NCBI RefSeq assembly: GCF_014645815.1
Contig: NZ_BMML01000006.1
Location: 1-46,513, forward strand
Origin: Streptomyces fuscichromogenes
GTDB taxonomy: Bacteria; Actinomycetota; Actinomycetes; Streptomycetales; Streptomycetaceae
DNA length: 46,513 nucleotides
Direction: 5' to 3'
Part shown: positions 23,078-30,000 of the stretch, one piece after another
Position numbering within the stretch: the first letter of the stretch is position 1
Layout: each line of letters begins with the position of its first letter
Notes under the pieces: generated by a model
What the model was told of the DNA's origin: nothing
What the model saw: only the letters and a program-made list of their open reading frames with translations
Database searches by the model: none
Position numbers and translations under genes: made by a program

Positions 23078-23782
23078 ATGGCAGACCAGACCCACGTGCT
23101 GTTCGTCGAGGACGACGACGTCATCCGCGAGGCCACCCAGCTCGCGCTGGAGCGGGACGGCTTCGCGGTCACCGCCATGCCCGACGGCCTGTCCGGACTG
23201 GAGGCCTTCCGCGCCGACCGGCCCGACATCGCCCTGCTGGACGTGATGGTCCCCGGCCTGGACGGGGTGAGTCTGTGTCGGCGCATCCGGGACGAGTCGA
23301 CCGTCCCGGTGATCATGCTGTCGGCGCGCGCCGACTCGATCGACGTGGTGCTGGGCCTGGAGGCGGGCGCCGACGACTACGTCACCAAGCCGTTCGACGG
23401 CGCCGTGCTGGTCGCCCGGATCCGGGCGGTGCTGCGCCGCTTCGGGCACGCGAGCGGCGGCGAGCGGCCGCACGAGGACGCGGCGGCGGTGACGGGCGGG
23501 ATGCTCACCTTCGGCGAGCTGGAGATCGACACGGAGGGCATGGAGGTACGCCGGTCCGGGCAGCCGGTCGGGCTGACGCCCACCGAGATGCGGCTGCTCC
23601 TGGAGTTCTCCTCGGCACCGGGGACCGTGCTCTCCCGCGACAAGCTGCTGGAACGCGTCTGGGACTACGGCTGGGGCGGGGACACCCGGGTCGTCGACGT
23701 CCATGTGCAGCGGCTGCGCACCAAGATCGGCCAGGACCGGATCGAGACGGTCCGTGGTTTCGGCTACAAGTTGAAGGCCTGA
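23078..23782 (+). CDS. cseB: Response regulator CseB
   Basis: OmpR-type response regulator, 234 residues. The receiver domain has EDDD near residues 11-14, phosphorylatable D55 in IALLDVMVPG, and YVTKPFD with the conserved Lys near 105. The C-terminal winged helix has LTPTEMRLLLEFSSAPGTVLSRDKLLERVW and VDVHVQRLRTKIG. In S. coelicolor the phosphorylated protein activates the sigE promoter. The ATG lies 60 bp after cseA; GAGAGAGCCGGG is the likely ribosome site. cseC follows 11 bp after its stop. Confidence 0.95.
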   Translation: MADQTHVLFVEDDDVIREATQLALERDGFAVTAMPDGLSGLEAFRADRPDIALLDVMVPGLDGVSLCRRIRDESTVPVIMLSARADSIDVVLGLEAGADDYVTKPFDGAVLVARIRAVLRRFGHASGGERPHEDAAAVTGGMLTFGELEIDTEGMEVRRSGQPVGLTPTEMRLLLEFSSAPGTVLSRDKLLERVWDYGWGGDTRVVDVHVQRLRTKIGQDRIETVRGFGYKLKA

Positions 23783-23793
23783 GCGAGGCGGTC

Positions 23794-25146
23794 ATGCGGG
23801 GGTTCTCCAGCCGGTACCAGGGTCCGGGTCTGCGCACCGGACTCAGATGGAAGCTGAGCGCGGCGATCGCGCTGGTCGGCGCGCTGGTCGCGATCGCGCT
23901 GAGCCTGGTGGTGCACAACGCCGCCCGGGTCTCGATGCTGGACAACGCGCGCGACCTGGCCAACGAGCGGCTGCAGATCGCCCAGCGCAACTACGAGCTG
24001 TACGGGAGGGCCAACTTCCCGGACGTCAAGGTCGACGACCCCCGGCTGCCGCCGGCCCTGCGCGAGCGGGTCGACGCGGGCCGCCGGGCGACCGACGTCA
24101 TCGACCACGGCACCGGCGCACCGGACATCTGGGCCGCGGTGCAGGCCAAGGACGGGCGGGTGCTGTCCCTGCACAGCACCTTCGCGAACCGCAGCAGCGA
24201 TGTGCTGAACGACCTCGACCAGGCCCTCGTCATCGGCTCCATCGCGGTCGTCCTCGGCGGCAGCGCGCTCGGGGTGCTGATCGGCGGGCAGCTCTCCCGG
24301 CGGCTGCGGAAGGCGGCGGCCGCGGCCAACCAGGTCGCCCAGGGCGAACCGGACGTGCGGGTGCGGGAGGCGATCGGCGGGGTCGTACGGGACGAGACCG
24401 ACGACCTGGCGCGGGCGGTGGACGCCATGGCGGACGCGTTGCAGCAACGCCTTGAGGCCGAGCGGCGGGTGACGGCCGACATCGCGCACGAGCTGCGGAC
24501 GCCGGTGACGGGTCTGCTCACGGCGGCCGAACTGCTCCCGCCCGGCCGCCCCACCGAGCTCGTCCTGGACCGGGCGAAGGCGATGCGCACCCTCGTCGAG
24601 GACGTGCTGGAGGTGGCCCGCCTGGACAGCGCCTCCGAGCGGGCCGAGCTGCAGGACATCATGCTGGGCGAGTTCGTGACCCGGCGGGTGGCCGCGAAAG
24701 ACCCGGGGATCGAGGTGCGGGTGGTGCACGAGTCGGAGGTCACCACCGATCCGCGGCGGCTGGAGCGCGTGCTGATCAACCTGCTCGCCAACGCGGCACG
24801 GCACGGGAAGCCGCCCGTCGAGGTGACCGTCGAGGGCCGGGTCATCCGGGTCCGTGACCACGGCCCCGGCTTCCCCGAGAAGCTCCTCGCCGAGGGGCCG
24901 AGCCGCTTCCGCACCGGCAGCGAGGACCGCGCGGGCCAGGGCCACGGGCTGGGCCTGACCATCGCGGCCGGCCAGGCACGCGTCCTGGGCGCCCGCCTGA
25001 CCTTCCGCAACATCCGTCCCGCGGGCTCGCCCGAACACATCCCGGCGGAGGGCGCGGTGGCCGTCCTCTGGCTCCCGGAACACGCCCCGACGGCCACGGG
25101 CAGCTATCCGATGCTGCCGGGACCCGCCCAGTCGGGAAACCGCTGA
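23794..25146 (+). CDS. cseC: Sensor histidine kinase CseC
   Basis: Membrane histidine kinase that phosphorylates CseB on envelope stress. From the ATG at 23794 it has 450 residues: TM1 near 20-42, an extracytoplasmic loop of about 100 residues, TM2 near 143-165, then a HAMP region, the H-box ADIAHELRTPVTG with H232, the N-box LINLLANAARH, the G1 box VRDHGPGFP and the G2 box GHGLGLTIAAG. All catalytic boxes are intact. The long upstream extension of the open frame lies inside cseB and is not protein-like. It is the last gene of the operon; no strong hairpin was seen directly after it. Confidence 0.94.
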   Translation: MRGFSSRYQGPGLRTGLRWKLSAAIALVGALVAIALSLVVHNAARVSMLDNARDLANERLQIAQRNYELYGRANFPDVKVDDPRLPPALRERVDAGRRATDVIDHGTGAPDIWAAVQAKDGRVLSLHSTFANRSSDVLNDLDQALVIGSIAVVLGGSALGVLIGGQLSRRLRKAAAAANQVAQGEPDVRVREAIGGVVRDETDDLARAVDAMADALQQRLEAERRVTADIAHELRTPVTGLLTAAELLPPGRPTELVLDRAKAMRTLVEDVLEVARLDSASERAELQDIMLGEFVTRRVAAKDPGIEVRVVHESEVTTDPRRLERVLINLLANAARHGKPPVEVTVEGRVIRVRDHGPGFPEKLLAEGPSRFRTGSEDRAGQGHGLGLTIAAGQARVLGARLTFRNIRPAGSPEHIPAEGAVAVLWLPEHAPTATGSYPMLPGPAQSGNR

Positions 25147-25237
25147 CGAACAGCCGCCCGCAGCCGGGCACGGCCGACCGCGACTGACCACGCCCCTCCC
25201 GACAGGCCCTTCGCCGACCCTCCAGTCGGCCCTTCAC

Positions 25238-25440
25238 TCAGCCCTCCGGTCGGTACTGGCCGGGTGTCTCGCCGTACGCCTCCTTGAAGGCGCAAAGGAA
25301 GCGGAGGAAGTGGTACCGCGAGTACCCGGCGTGCGCGGCGACCGCGTCGAGGTCGGGAGCCGGGTCGGCCCGGTCCCGGTCCCGGTCCCGGCCCATGGCG
25401 TCCTCGGCGAGGCGCAGCTGCCGCGGTCCGTCCACGCCGC
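25238..25440 (-). pseudogene. AraC-family regulator remnant
   Basis: The frame encodes LRLAEDAMGRDRD..., DLDAVAAHAGYSRYHFLRFLCAFKEAYGETPGQY and then stops. This is the first helix-turn-helix of an AraC/XylS regulator. The second helix-turn-helix, which normally follows directly, is absent, and I see no trace of it in other frames after the stop. The helix also seems to carry a few extra residues (RFLCAFKEAYGE where RAFKEAYGE is usual). Just upstream, the frame runs through a hairpin at 25465-25503. I take this as a degraded gene; a very small functional DNA-binding protein is less likely. Confidence 0.6.
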
Positions 25441-25464
25441 CCGTTCTCGGCCCGGAACGACGAA

Positions 25465-25503
25465 GCGGGCGGCCCCGGGGGCCGTAGCCCCGGAACCACC
25501 CGC
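25465..25503 (-). terminator. Terminator-like hairpin after the MFS gene
   Basis: GCGGGCGG (25465-25472) faces CCACCCGC (25496-25503) and CCCCGG faces CCGGGG inside, an imperfect long stem 37 bp after the MFS stop. Read on the minus strand it would end the exporter transcript. Confidence 0.55.
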
Positions 25504-25539
25504 GCATCGCTCAGCCGGCCCCGGCGACCGGGGCCTCGC

Positions 25540-27150
25540 TCAGACGGCCTCGACCACCGGCATCGGTGCCGCCTCGTCCGTCTTCTGCGGCCCGCCCTTC
25601 AGCGGGACCTCCTTCACGAACACCGCCGCCACCAGCACCAGCACCGCGATCACGGCCCCGAGCAGGAACGCCGAGTGGGTGCCGGCCGACACCGCGTGCT
25701 GGTACGCCTCGCGCGCCGCGGCCGGGAGCTTCGCCAGGCTCTTCGCGTCCAGCTGCGCCGACTGTTCGGTGATCTTGGAGCCCAGGGAGCCGGCCCGCTG
25801 GGCCATGACGTCCTTGACCCGGTCGTTGAAGATCGCGCCCATGATGGCGACACCGAAGGACGAGCCGAGGGTACGGAAGAGGGTGGTGGACGAGGACGCG
25901 ACGCCCATGTCCTTCATCTCCACGCTGTTCTGCGCGACCAGCATGGTGATCTGCATCAGGCAGCCCATGCCGAGGCCGACGACGGCCATGTACACGCCGG
26001 AGACGAACCGGGTGGTGTCGGTGTCCATGGTGGACAGCAGGTACAGGCCGAGGGTGAGCAGCACTCCGCCCGCGAGGGGGAAGATCTTGTAGCGGCCGGT
26101 GTTGGTGGTGACCCGGCCGGCGACCATCGAGGTCACCAGCATCGCGCCGAGCATCGGGAGCAGCAGCAGACCGGAGTTGGTCGCGGAGGCGCCCTGCACG
26201 GCCTGCTGGTAGAGCGGCAGGAACAGCGTGGCGCCGAACATCACGAAGCCCACGATGAAGCCGATGATCGACATCAGGGTGAAGTTGCGGCTGCGGAAGA
26301 TGTGCAGCGGCACGATCGGCTCGGCGGCCTTGGTCTGCCAGAACACGAAGCCGATCAGGGCGACGACGCCGATGGCGATCAGTTCCATGATCCGCGCGGA
26401 GGTCCAGGCGTACTGGGAGCCGCCCCAGGTGGTGACCAGCACGATCGAGGTGATGCCCAGGGTCAGCAGACCGGCGCCCAGGTAGTCGATGCGCGTCTTG
26501 TTCCGCTTCTTCGGCAGGTGCAGTACGGCGCTGATGGCGGCCAGCGCGACCACGCCGAGCGGCAGGTTGATGTAGAAGGCCCAGCGCCAGCCCCAGTTGT
26601 CGGTGATGGTGCCGCCGACCAGCGGGCCGCCGATCATGGCGAGCGCCATGACGCCGGCCATCATGCCCTGGTACTTGCCGCGCTCACGGGGCGGCACGAG
26701 GTCACCGATGATCGCCATGACGCCGACCATCAGACCGCCGGCGCCGAGGCCCTGGACGGCACGGAACCCGATCAGCTGCCCCATGTCCTGGGCCATTCCG
26801 CTGAGCGCGGAGCCGATCAGGAAGATGACTATGGAGGTCATGAAGGCGCCCTTGCGCCCGTACATGTCACCGATCTTGCCCCAGAGCGGGGTGGCCGCCG
26901 CGGTCGCGAGGGTGTAGCCGGTCACGACCCACGACAGGTGCTCCAGACCGCCCAGCTCACCCACGATCGTCGGCATCGCGGTGCCCACGATCATGTTGTC
27001 GAGCATCGCGAGCATCATCGCGACCATGAGCGCGAGGATCACGACCCGTACGCTCTTCGGTTCCTTCTCCGGCCGGTCCTGCGGCTGCGCGGCCGCTTCC
27101 GGTGCCTCCGGAGTCTCCTGGCCGGTCTCGGCCGCCTGGGTGTCCGCCAT
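25540..27150 (-). CDS. MFS drug exporter, DHA2/EmrB-QacA type
   Basis: A proton-driven multidrug exporter of the 14-TM DHA2 group, 536 residues from the ATG at 27150. Motif A region PLWGKIGDMYGRKGAFM follows TM2; DHA2 motif C-like GPLVGGTITDNWGWRWAFYINLPLG comes in TM5-6. The first 35 residues are acidic and Pro/Ala-rich (cytoplasmic) and the tail is Pro-rich. GGGAGTGGGAGAG precedes the ATG; a GTG at 27159 would add three residues. It diverges from a TetR gene and shares with it a promoter region holding three copies of one operator, so it is very likely under that repressor and induced by a drug ligand. Confidence 0.93.
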   Translation of the reverse strand: MADTQAAETGQETPEAPEAAAQPQDRPEKEPKSVRVVILALMVAMMLAMLDNMIVGTAMPTIVGELGGLEHLSWVVTGYTLATAAATPLWGKIGDMYGRKGAFMTSIVIFLIGSALSGMAQDMGQLIGFRAVQGLGAGGLMVGVMAIIGDLVPPRERGKYQGMMAGVMALAMIGGPLVGGTITDNWGWRWAFYINLPLGVVALAAISAVLHLPKKRNKTRIDYLGAGLLTLGITSIVLVTTWGGSQYAWTSARIMELIAIGVVALIGFVFWQTKAAEPIVPLHIFRSRNFTLMSIIGFIVGFVMFGATLFLPLYQQAVQGASATNSGLLLLPMLGAMLVTSMVAGRVTTNTGRYKIFPLAGGVLLTLGLYLLSTMDTDTTRFVSGVYMAVVGLGMGCLMQITMLVAQNSVEMKDMGVASSSTTLFRTLGSSFGVAIMGAIFNDRVKDVMAQRAGSLGSKITEQSAQLDAKSLAKLPAAAREAYQHAVSAGTHSAFLLGAVIAVLVLVAAVFVKEVPLKGGPQKTDEAAPMPVVEAV

Positions 27151-27176
27151 CTCTCCCACTCCCCCTGGCGACAGGT

Positions 27177-27198
27177 ACTTACTTGCCGCCCGGCTAGT
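27177..27198 (-). promoter_or_regulatory. TetR operator copy 1 (inverted)
   Basis: A 22-bp element reading, on the minus strand, ACTAGCCGGG then CGGCAAGTAAGT. Copies 2 and 3 on the plus strand differ from it at one base each. It lies between the MFS start and the -10 of the exporter. Confidence 0.75.
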
Positions 27199-27211
27199 TC
27201 ACTACACTGGG

Positions 27212-27241
27212 AAGGTAGACCTGTCACTAGCCGGGCGTCAA
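27212..27241 (-). promoter_or_regulatory. Candidate promoter of the MFS exporter
   Basis: On the minus strand TTGACG (complement of 27236-27241) and TACCTT (complement of 27212-27217) are 18 bp apart, close to sigma-HrdB consensus. Operator copy 2 covers the -35 and copy 1 lies just downstream, so bound repressor would block it. Confidence 0.55.
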
Positions 27242-27247
27242 GTAAGT
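27226..27247 (+). promoter_or_regulatory. TetR operator copy 2
   Basis: ACTAGCCGGG then CGTCAAGTAAGT, 22 bp. Copy 3 begins 24 bp later in the same orientation. Confidence 0.75.
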
Positions 27248-27249
27248 TT

Positions 27250-27271
27250 ACTAGCCGGGCGGCAAGCAAGT
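27250..27271 (+). promoter_or_regulatory. TetR operator copy 3
   Basis: ACTAGCCGGG then CGGCAAGCAAGT, 22 bp, two mismatches from copy 2 and one from copy 1. It ends 28 bp before the TetR start codon, consistent with autoregulation. Confidence 0.75.
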
Positions 27272-27298
27272 TTTCGTGGGAGTGCGAGGAGTTAGAGG

Positions 27299-27895
27299 AT
27301 GAGCGTCACCATGGACGGCACCAAGCAGCAGCGCCGCGGGAACACCCGCCAGCGCATCCAGGACGTGGCGCTCGAACTCTTCGCCGAGCAGGGCTACGAG
27401 AAGACCTCCCTGCGGGAGATCGCCGAGCGCCTCGACGTGACCAAGGCGGCCCTGTACTACCACTTCAAGACCAAGGAAGAGATCCTGGTCAGCGTCTTCG
27501 AGGACCTGACGCGGCCGATCGAGGACCTGATCGAGTGGGGCAAGGGCCAGCCGCACACACTGGAGACCAAGCAGGAGATCGTACGGCGGTACCACCAGGC
27601 GCTCACCGACGCCGAACCCCTGTTCCGGTTCATGCAGGAGAACCAGGCGACGGTCCGGGAGCTGCGGATCGGCGACACCTTCAAGGACCGGATGCGCGGC
27701 CTGCGGAACATCATCATCGACCCGGACGCGGCCCTGACCGACCAGATCCGCTGCATCAGCGCGCTCTTCACACTGCACGCCGGCATGTTCGTGATGCAGG
27801 ACGTCGAGGGCGACCCCCAGCAGAAGCGCGAGGCGGTCCTGGAGGTCGCCGTGGATCTGGTGACCCAGGCGCACAGGGGCACGCACCCCGCGTAG
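27299..27895 (+). CDS. TetR-family repressor of the divergent MFS exporter
   Basis: A 198-residue regulator. RQRIQDVALELFAEQGYEKTSLREIAERLDVTKAALYYHFKTKEEILVSVFEDL is a textbook TetR DNA-binding domain (residues about 18-70), and the helical remainder is the ligand and dimer domain. GAGGAGTTAGAGG lies before the ATG at 27299. It diverges from the exporter over about 150 bp that carry three 22-bp operator copies. The layout is that of a ligand-inducible efflux pair; the inducer is unknown. Confidence 0.92.
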   Translation: MSVTMDGTKQQRRGNTRQRIQDVALELFAEQGYEKTSLREIAERLDVTKAALYYHFKTKEEILVSVFEDLTRPIEDLIEWGKGQPHTLETKQEIVRRYHQALTDAEPLFRFMQENQATVRELRIGDTFKDRMRGLRNIIIDPDAALTDQIRCISALFTLHAGMFVMQDVEGDPQQKREAVLEVAVDLVTQAHRGTHPA

Positions 27896-28287
27896 CCTGC
27901 GGCACCGCCGACCGAAGGCACTCCTGTCCACCCCGGCCCATCAGCGCGCCGAGCCCGGTTGCGCCCAGCAGGGTAGCGGCCCAGCCGCACGGTCCACACG
28001 GTCACGGGCGTTCGAGCGGTCCGGGCGGCCCCGGCGGGCCAGGCCGCCCCGGCGGGCCAGGCGGCCCGTGGGGCGTCGGCTGCCAGCCGACGGCCGGTCG
28101 CCGACTTCGATCACCTCGTCCGTGGTCGCCCGGCCGAAGGCACCCCCATCCACCCCGACCCGACACCCGACCGCCGGCCAAGCCGAAAACATCCCGGCCC
28201 GACACCCGACCGCCGGCCGGAGGTGCCCCCGCTCACCCCGGCCGACGGTCGGCGCCGTGTCGCGCGGCGCCGTTCGCCGCGTGCCCC
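27896..28287. other. Gene-free GC-rich stretch with short direct repeats
   Basis: I see no convincing gene in these 390 bp; the open frames are Arg/Pro/Gly-rich artefacts of GC content. It contains CCGGCGGGCCAGGC twice, 18 bp apart (28031 and 28049), and an exact 21-bp repeat (starting CCCGACACCCGACC) at 28159-28179 and 28198-28218, a 39-bp period. Confidence 0.6.
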
Positions 28288-28839
28288 TTAGACGATCACG
28301 CCCTTGGCGCGCAGGAAGGCGACCGGGTTGACCGCGGAGCCGTAGTTCGGGGTCGTGCGGATCTCGAAGTGCAGGTGCGGACCGGTGGAGTTGCCGGTGC
28401 TGCCGGACAGGCCGATGTGCTGGCCGGTCCTGACGACCTGCCCCGGCCTGACGTCGACGCGGGACAGGTGGGCGTACTGCGAGTACTGGCCGTTGCCGTG
28501 CCTGACGACGACGGCGTTGCCGTACGCGGGACCGTCACCGGCGCCGTTGCCGCCGGCCTTGACGACGGTGCCGCCGTGCGCGGCGACGACGTCGGTGCCG
28601 GTCGGCACGGCGAAGTCCTGCCCGCTGTGCTTGGCGCTCCACAGGCCGCCGGACTGGGCGAAGCTCGCGGAGAGCGTGTACTTCTTCACCGGGTCGACCC
28701 AGGCGGCGGCACCGGGGGTGGCGGCCGACGCGATCCCCGACCCCACCACGGCCGTGACCCCGACACCGGCGGCCAGAACGGCGGCCCGCTTGCGGAGCGA
28801 GGACGTACGGGGGGCACGGAAAGCGGCGCGCAGGGACAT
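28288..28839 (-). CDS. Secreted M23 (LytM-type) peptidase
   Basis: A 183-residue cell-wall endopeptidase or binding protein. The N-terminal RKRAAVLAAGVGVTAVVGSGIASAA is a signal peptide cut near residue 40. In the M23 domain, HSGQDFAVP gives zinc ligands H71 and D75, and HLHFEIR gives H155 and H157, so all catalytic His/Asp residues are present and it should be an active zinc enzyme on peptidoglycan cross-links. There is no LysM or other wall-binding module. GAGG lies just before the ATG at 28839. The upstream region is unusually AT-rich and long, hinting at a regulated promoter. Confidence 0.93.
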   Translation of the reverse strand: MSLRAAFRAPRTSSLRKRAAVLAAGVGVTAVVGSGIASAATPGAAAWVDPVKKYTLSASFAQSGGLWSAKHSGQDFAVPTGTDVVAAHGGTVVKAGGNGAGDGPAYGNAVVVRHGNGQYSQYAHLSRVDVRPGQVVRTGQHIGLSGSTGNSTGPHLHFEIRTTPNYGSAVNPVAFLRAKGVIV

Positions 28840-29350
28840 CGAAACCTCGTGGGGTAGACAGCAGGACCCCCCTCCAGCAGCACCGGCCCACAGGGGCGGC
28901 CGCCGAACGGGGCATCTCTTGGTAACCCGGAGGAAGGAACCAGCTCAAGCCGCTTTTCTACGACATGCCCTAGTATTCATGCCAAAAATTGACTCTTTCT
29001 TGACAGAGTCGACCTGGCGGACAAGGTCCCGCCGCCGGTTCCGAACGTCGGCACGACTCCGGGGCAAAGGACCGCCCCGCCCGCGCAGGGCACCCCACTA
29101 TCCGCCCTAGTAGGGGACGTTTCGCCCGTGCGGTATGTCACCGGCTGCCGGGATCCGCCCCCCGCCGAAAGGTGACGGGCGCCACCCCGGCCGACCGCCG
29201 TCGTACGGAAAGTCCACGGAGGCGCGTGTTTATGGCGCACACCTCTAGCCACCTACCCATCGGTAACCCTACGGTTCCCCTCGCGCCACCTGCCCCACTC
29301 ACCATGCCCCTGACACACCCAGCCATGACGTGAGAGGACACCCCTCCCCC
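28840..29350. other. 511-bp divergent intergenic region
   Basis: It lies between the M23 peptidase and the HAD phosphatase genes. 28960-29010 is AT-rich, and GACTCT/AGAGTC (28991-28996 and 29005-29010) forms an inverted repeat with 8-nt loop, possibly an operator. TAGAAA on the minus strand with TTGGCA 19 bp upstream is a weak promoter candidate for the peptidase. I looked for a c-di-AMP (ydaO) riboswitch and could not find its conserved blocks. There is no credible gene. Confidence 0.45.
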
Positions 29351-29953
29351 ATGACCACAGGTACCTGGACCCGCCGCATATCCGTCACCGCCGTCTCCGT
29401 GGCCGCGCTCGCCGGGCTGGCCGCGCCGGCCCAGGCAGCGACGGAGAGCAGTTCCACCACGGTCGACTACGCCACCTGGCAGCAGGACTGCCAGTCCGTG
29501 ATGGACCAGGCCCTGCCCTACCTGGAGGAGCGCATCGCCACCGCCCGGCCGGGCGAGAAGCAGGCGATCGTCTTCGACATCGACAACACCACGCTGGAGA
29601 CCGACTTCGGCTTCAGCTTCCCCCAGCCCGCCAACAAGCCGGTGCTGAACGTGGCCAGGTACGCCCAGGAGCACGGCGTCTCCCTGTTCTTCGTCACGGC
29701 CCGCCCCGGGATCATCTACCTGCCCACCGAGTACAACCTCGAACATGACGGCTACCAGGTCTCCGGCCTCTACGTGCGCGGCTTCCTCGACCTGTTCAAG
29801 GACGTCGCCGCCTACAAGACCGCCCAGCGCGTCGACATCGAGAACAAGGGCTACGACATCATCGCGAACATCGGCAACAGCGCCACCGACCTCTCGGGCG
29901 GCCACGCCGACAAGACGTTCAAGCTGCCGGACTACAACGGCCAGCTGTCGTAA
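29351..29953 (+). CDS. Secreted HAD-superfamily acid phosphatase
   Basis: An exported phosphatase, 200 residues. MTTGTWTRRISVTAVSVAALAGLAAPAQAA is a signal peptide. The mature enzyme has VFDIDNTTLE with catalytic D76 and D78 (DXDXT), LFFVTARPG as motif II and IANIGNSATDL as motif III, the class B/C acid phosphatase arrangement. The cap insert is short, so it probably accepts small phosphate esters. The ATG at 29351 follows GAGAGGA at a rather long distance of 13 nt; a GTG at 29330 adds seven residues. It ends 47 bp before the NACHT gene, on the same strand. Confidence 0.9.
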   Translation: MTTGTWTRRISVTAVSVAALAGLAAPAQAATESSSTTVDYATWQQDCQSVMDQALPYLEERIATARPGEKQAIVFDIDNTTLETDFGFSFPQPANKPVLNVARYAQEHGVSLFFVTARPGIIYLPTEYNLEHDGYQVSGLYVRGFLDLFKDVAAYKTAQRVDIENKGYDIIANIGNSATDLSGGHADKTFKLPDYNGQLS

Positions 29954-30000
29954 CCCCCCGCTAGGCTCCATCCGTTCGCGCGAATCACGGGGGTGGGCGG

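Noticed and set aside
27941..28192. 83-codon minus-strand frame in the gap after the TetR gene
   Set aside because: Arg/Gly-rich, lies across short repeats, with no ribosome site or similarity.
25675..28857. 1060-codon plus-strand frame across the MFS and TetR genes
   Set aside because: Crosses two real genes and a promoter region with operators; low-complexity residues.
28840..28980. c-di-AMP (ydaO-type) riboswitch before the M23 peptidase gene
   Set aside because: These riboswitches often precede wall hydrolases in Streptomyces, but the conserved GGGUGAA and paired GAACC blocks were not visible on the coding strand.
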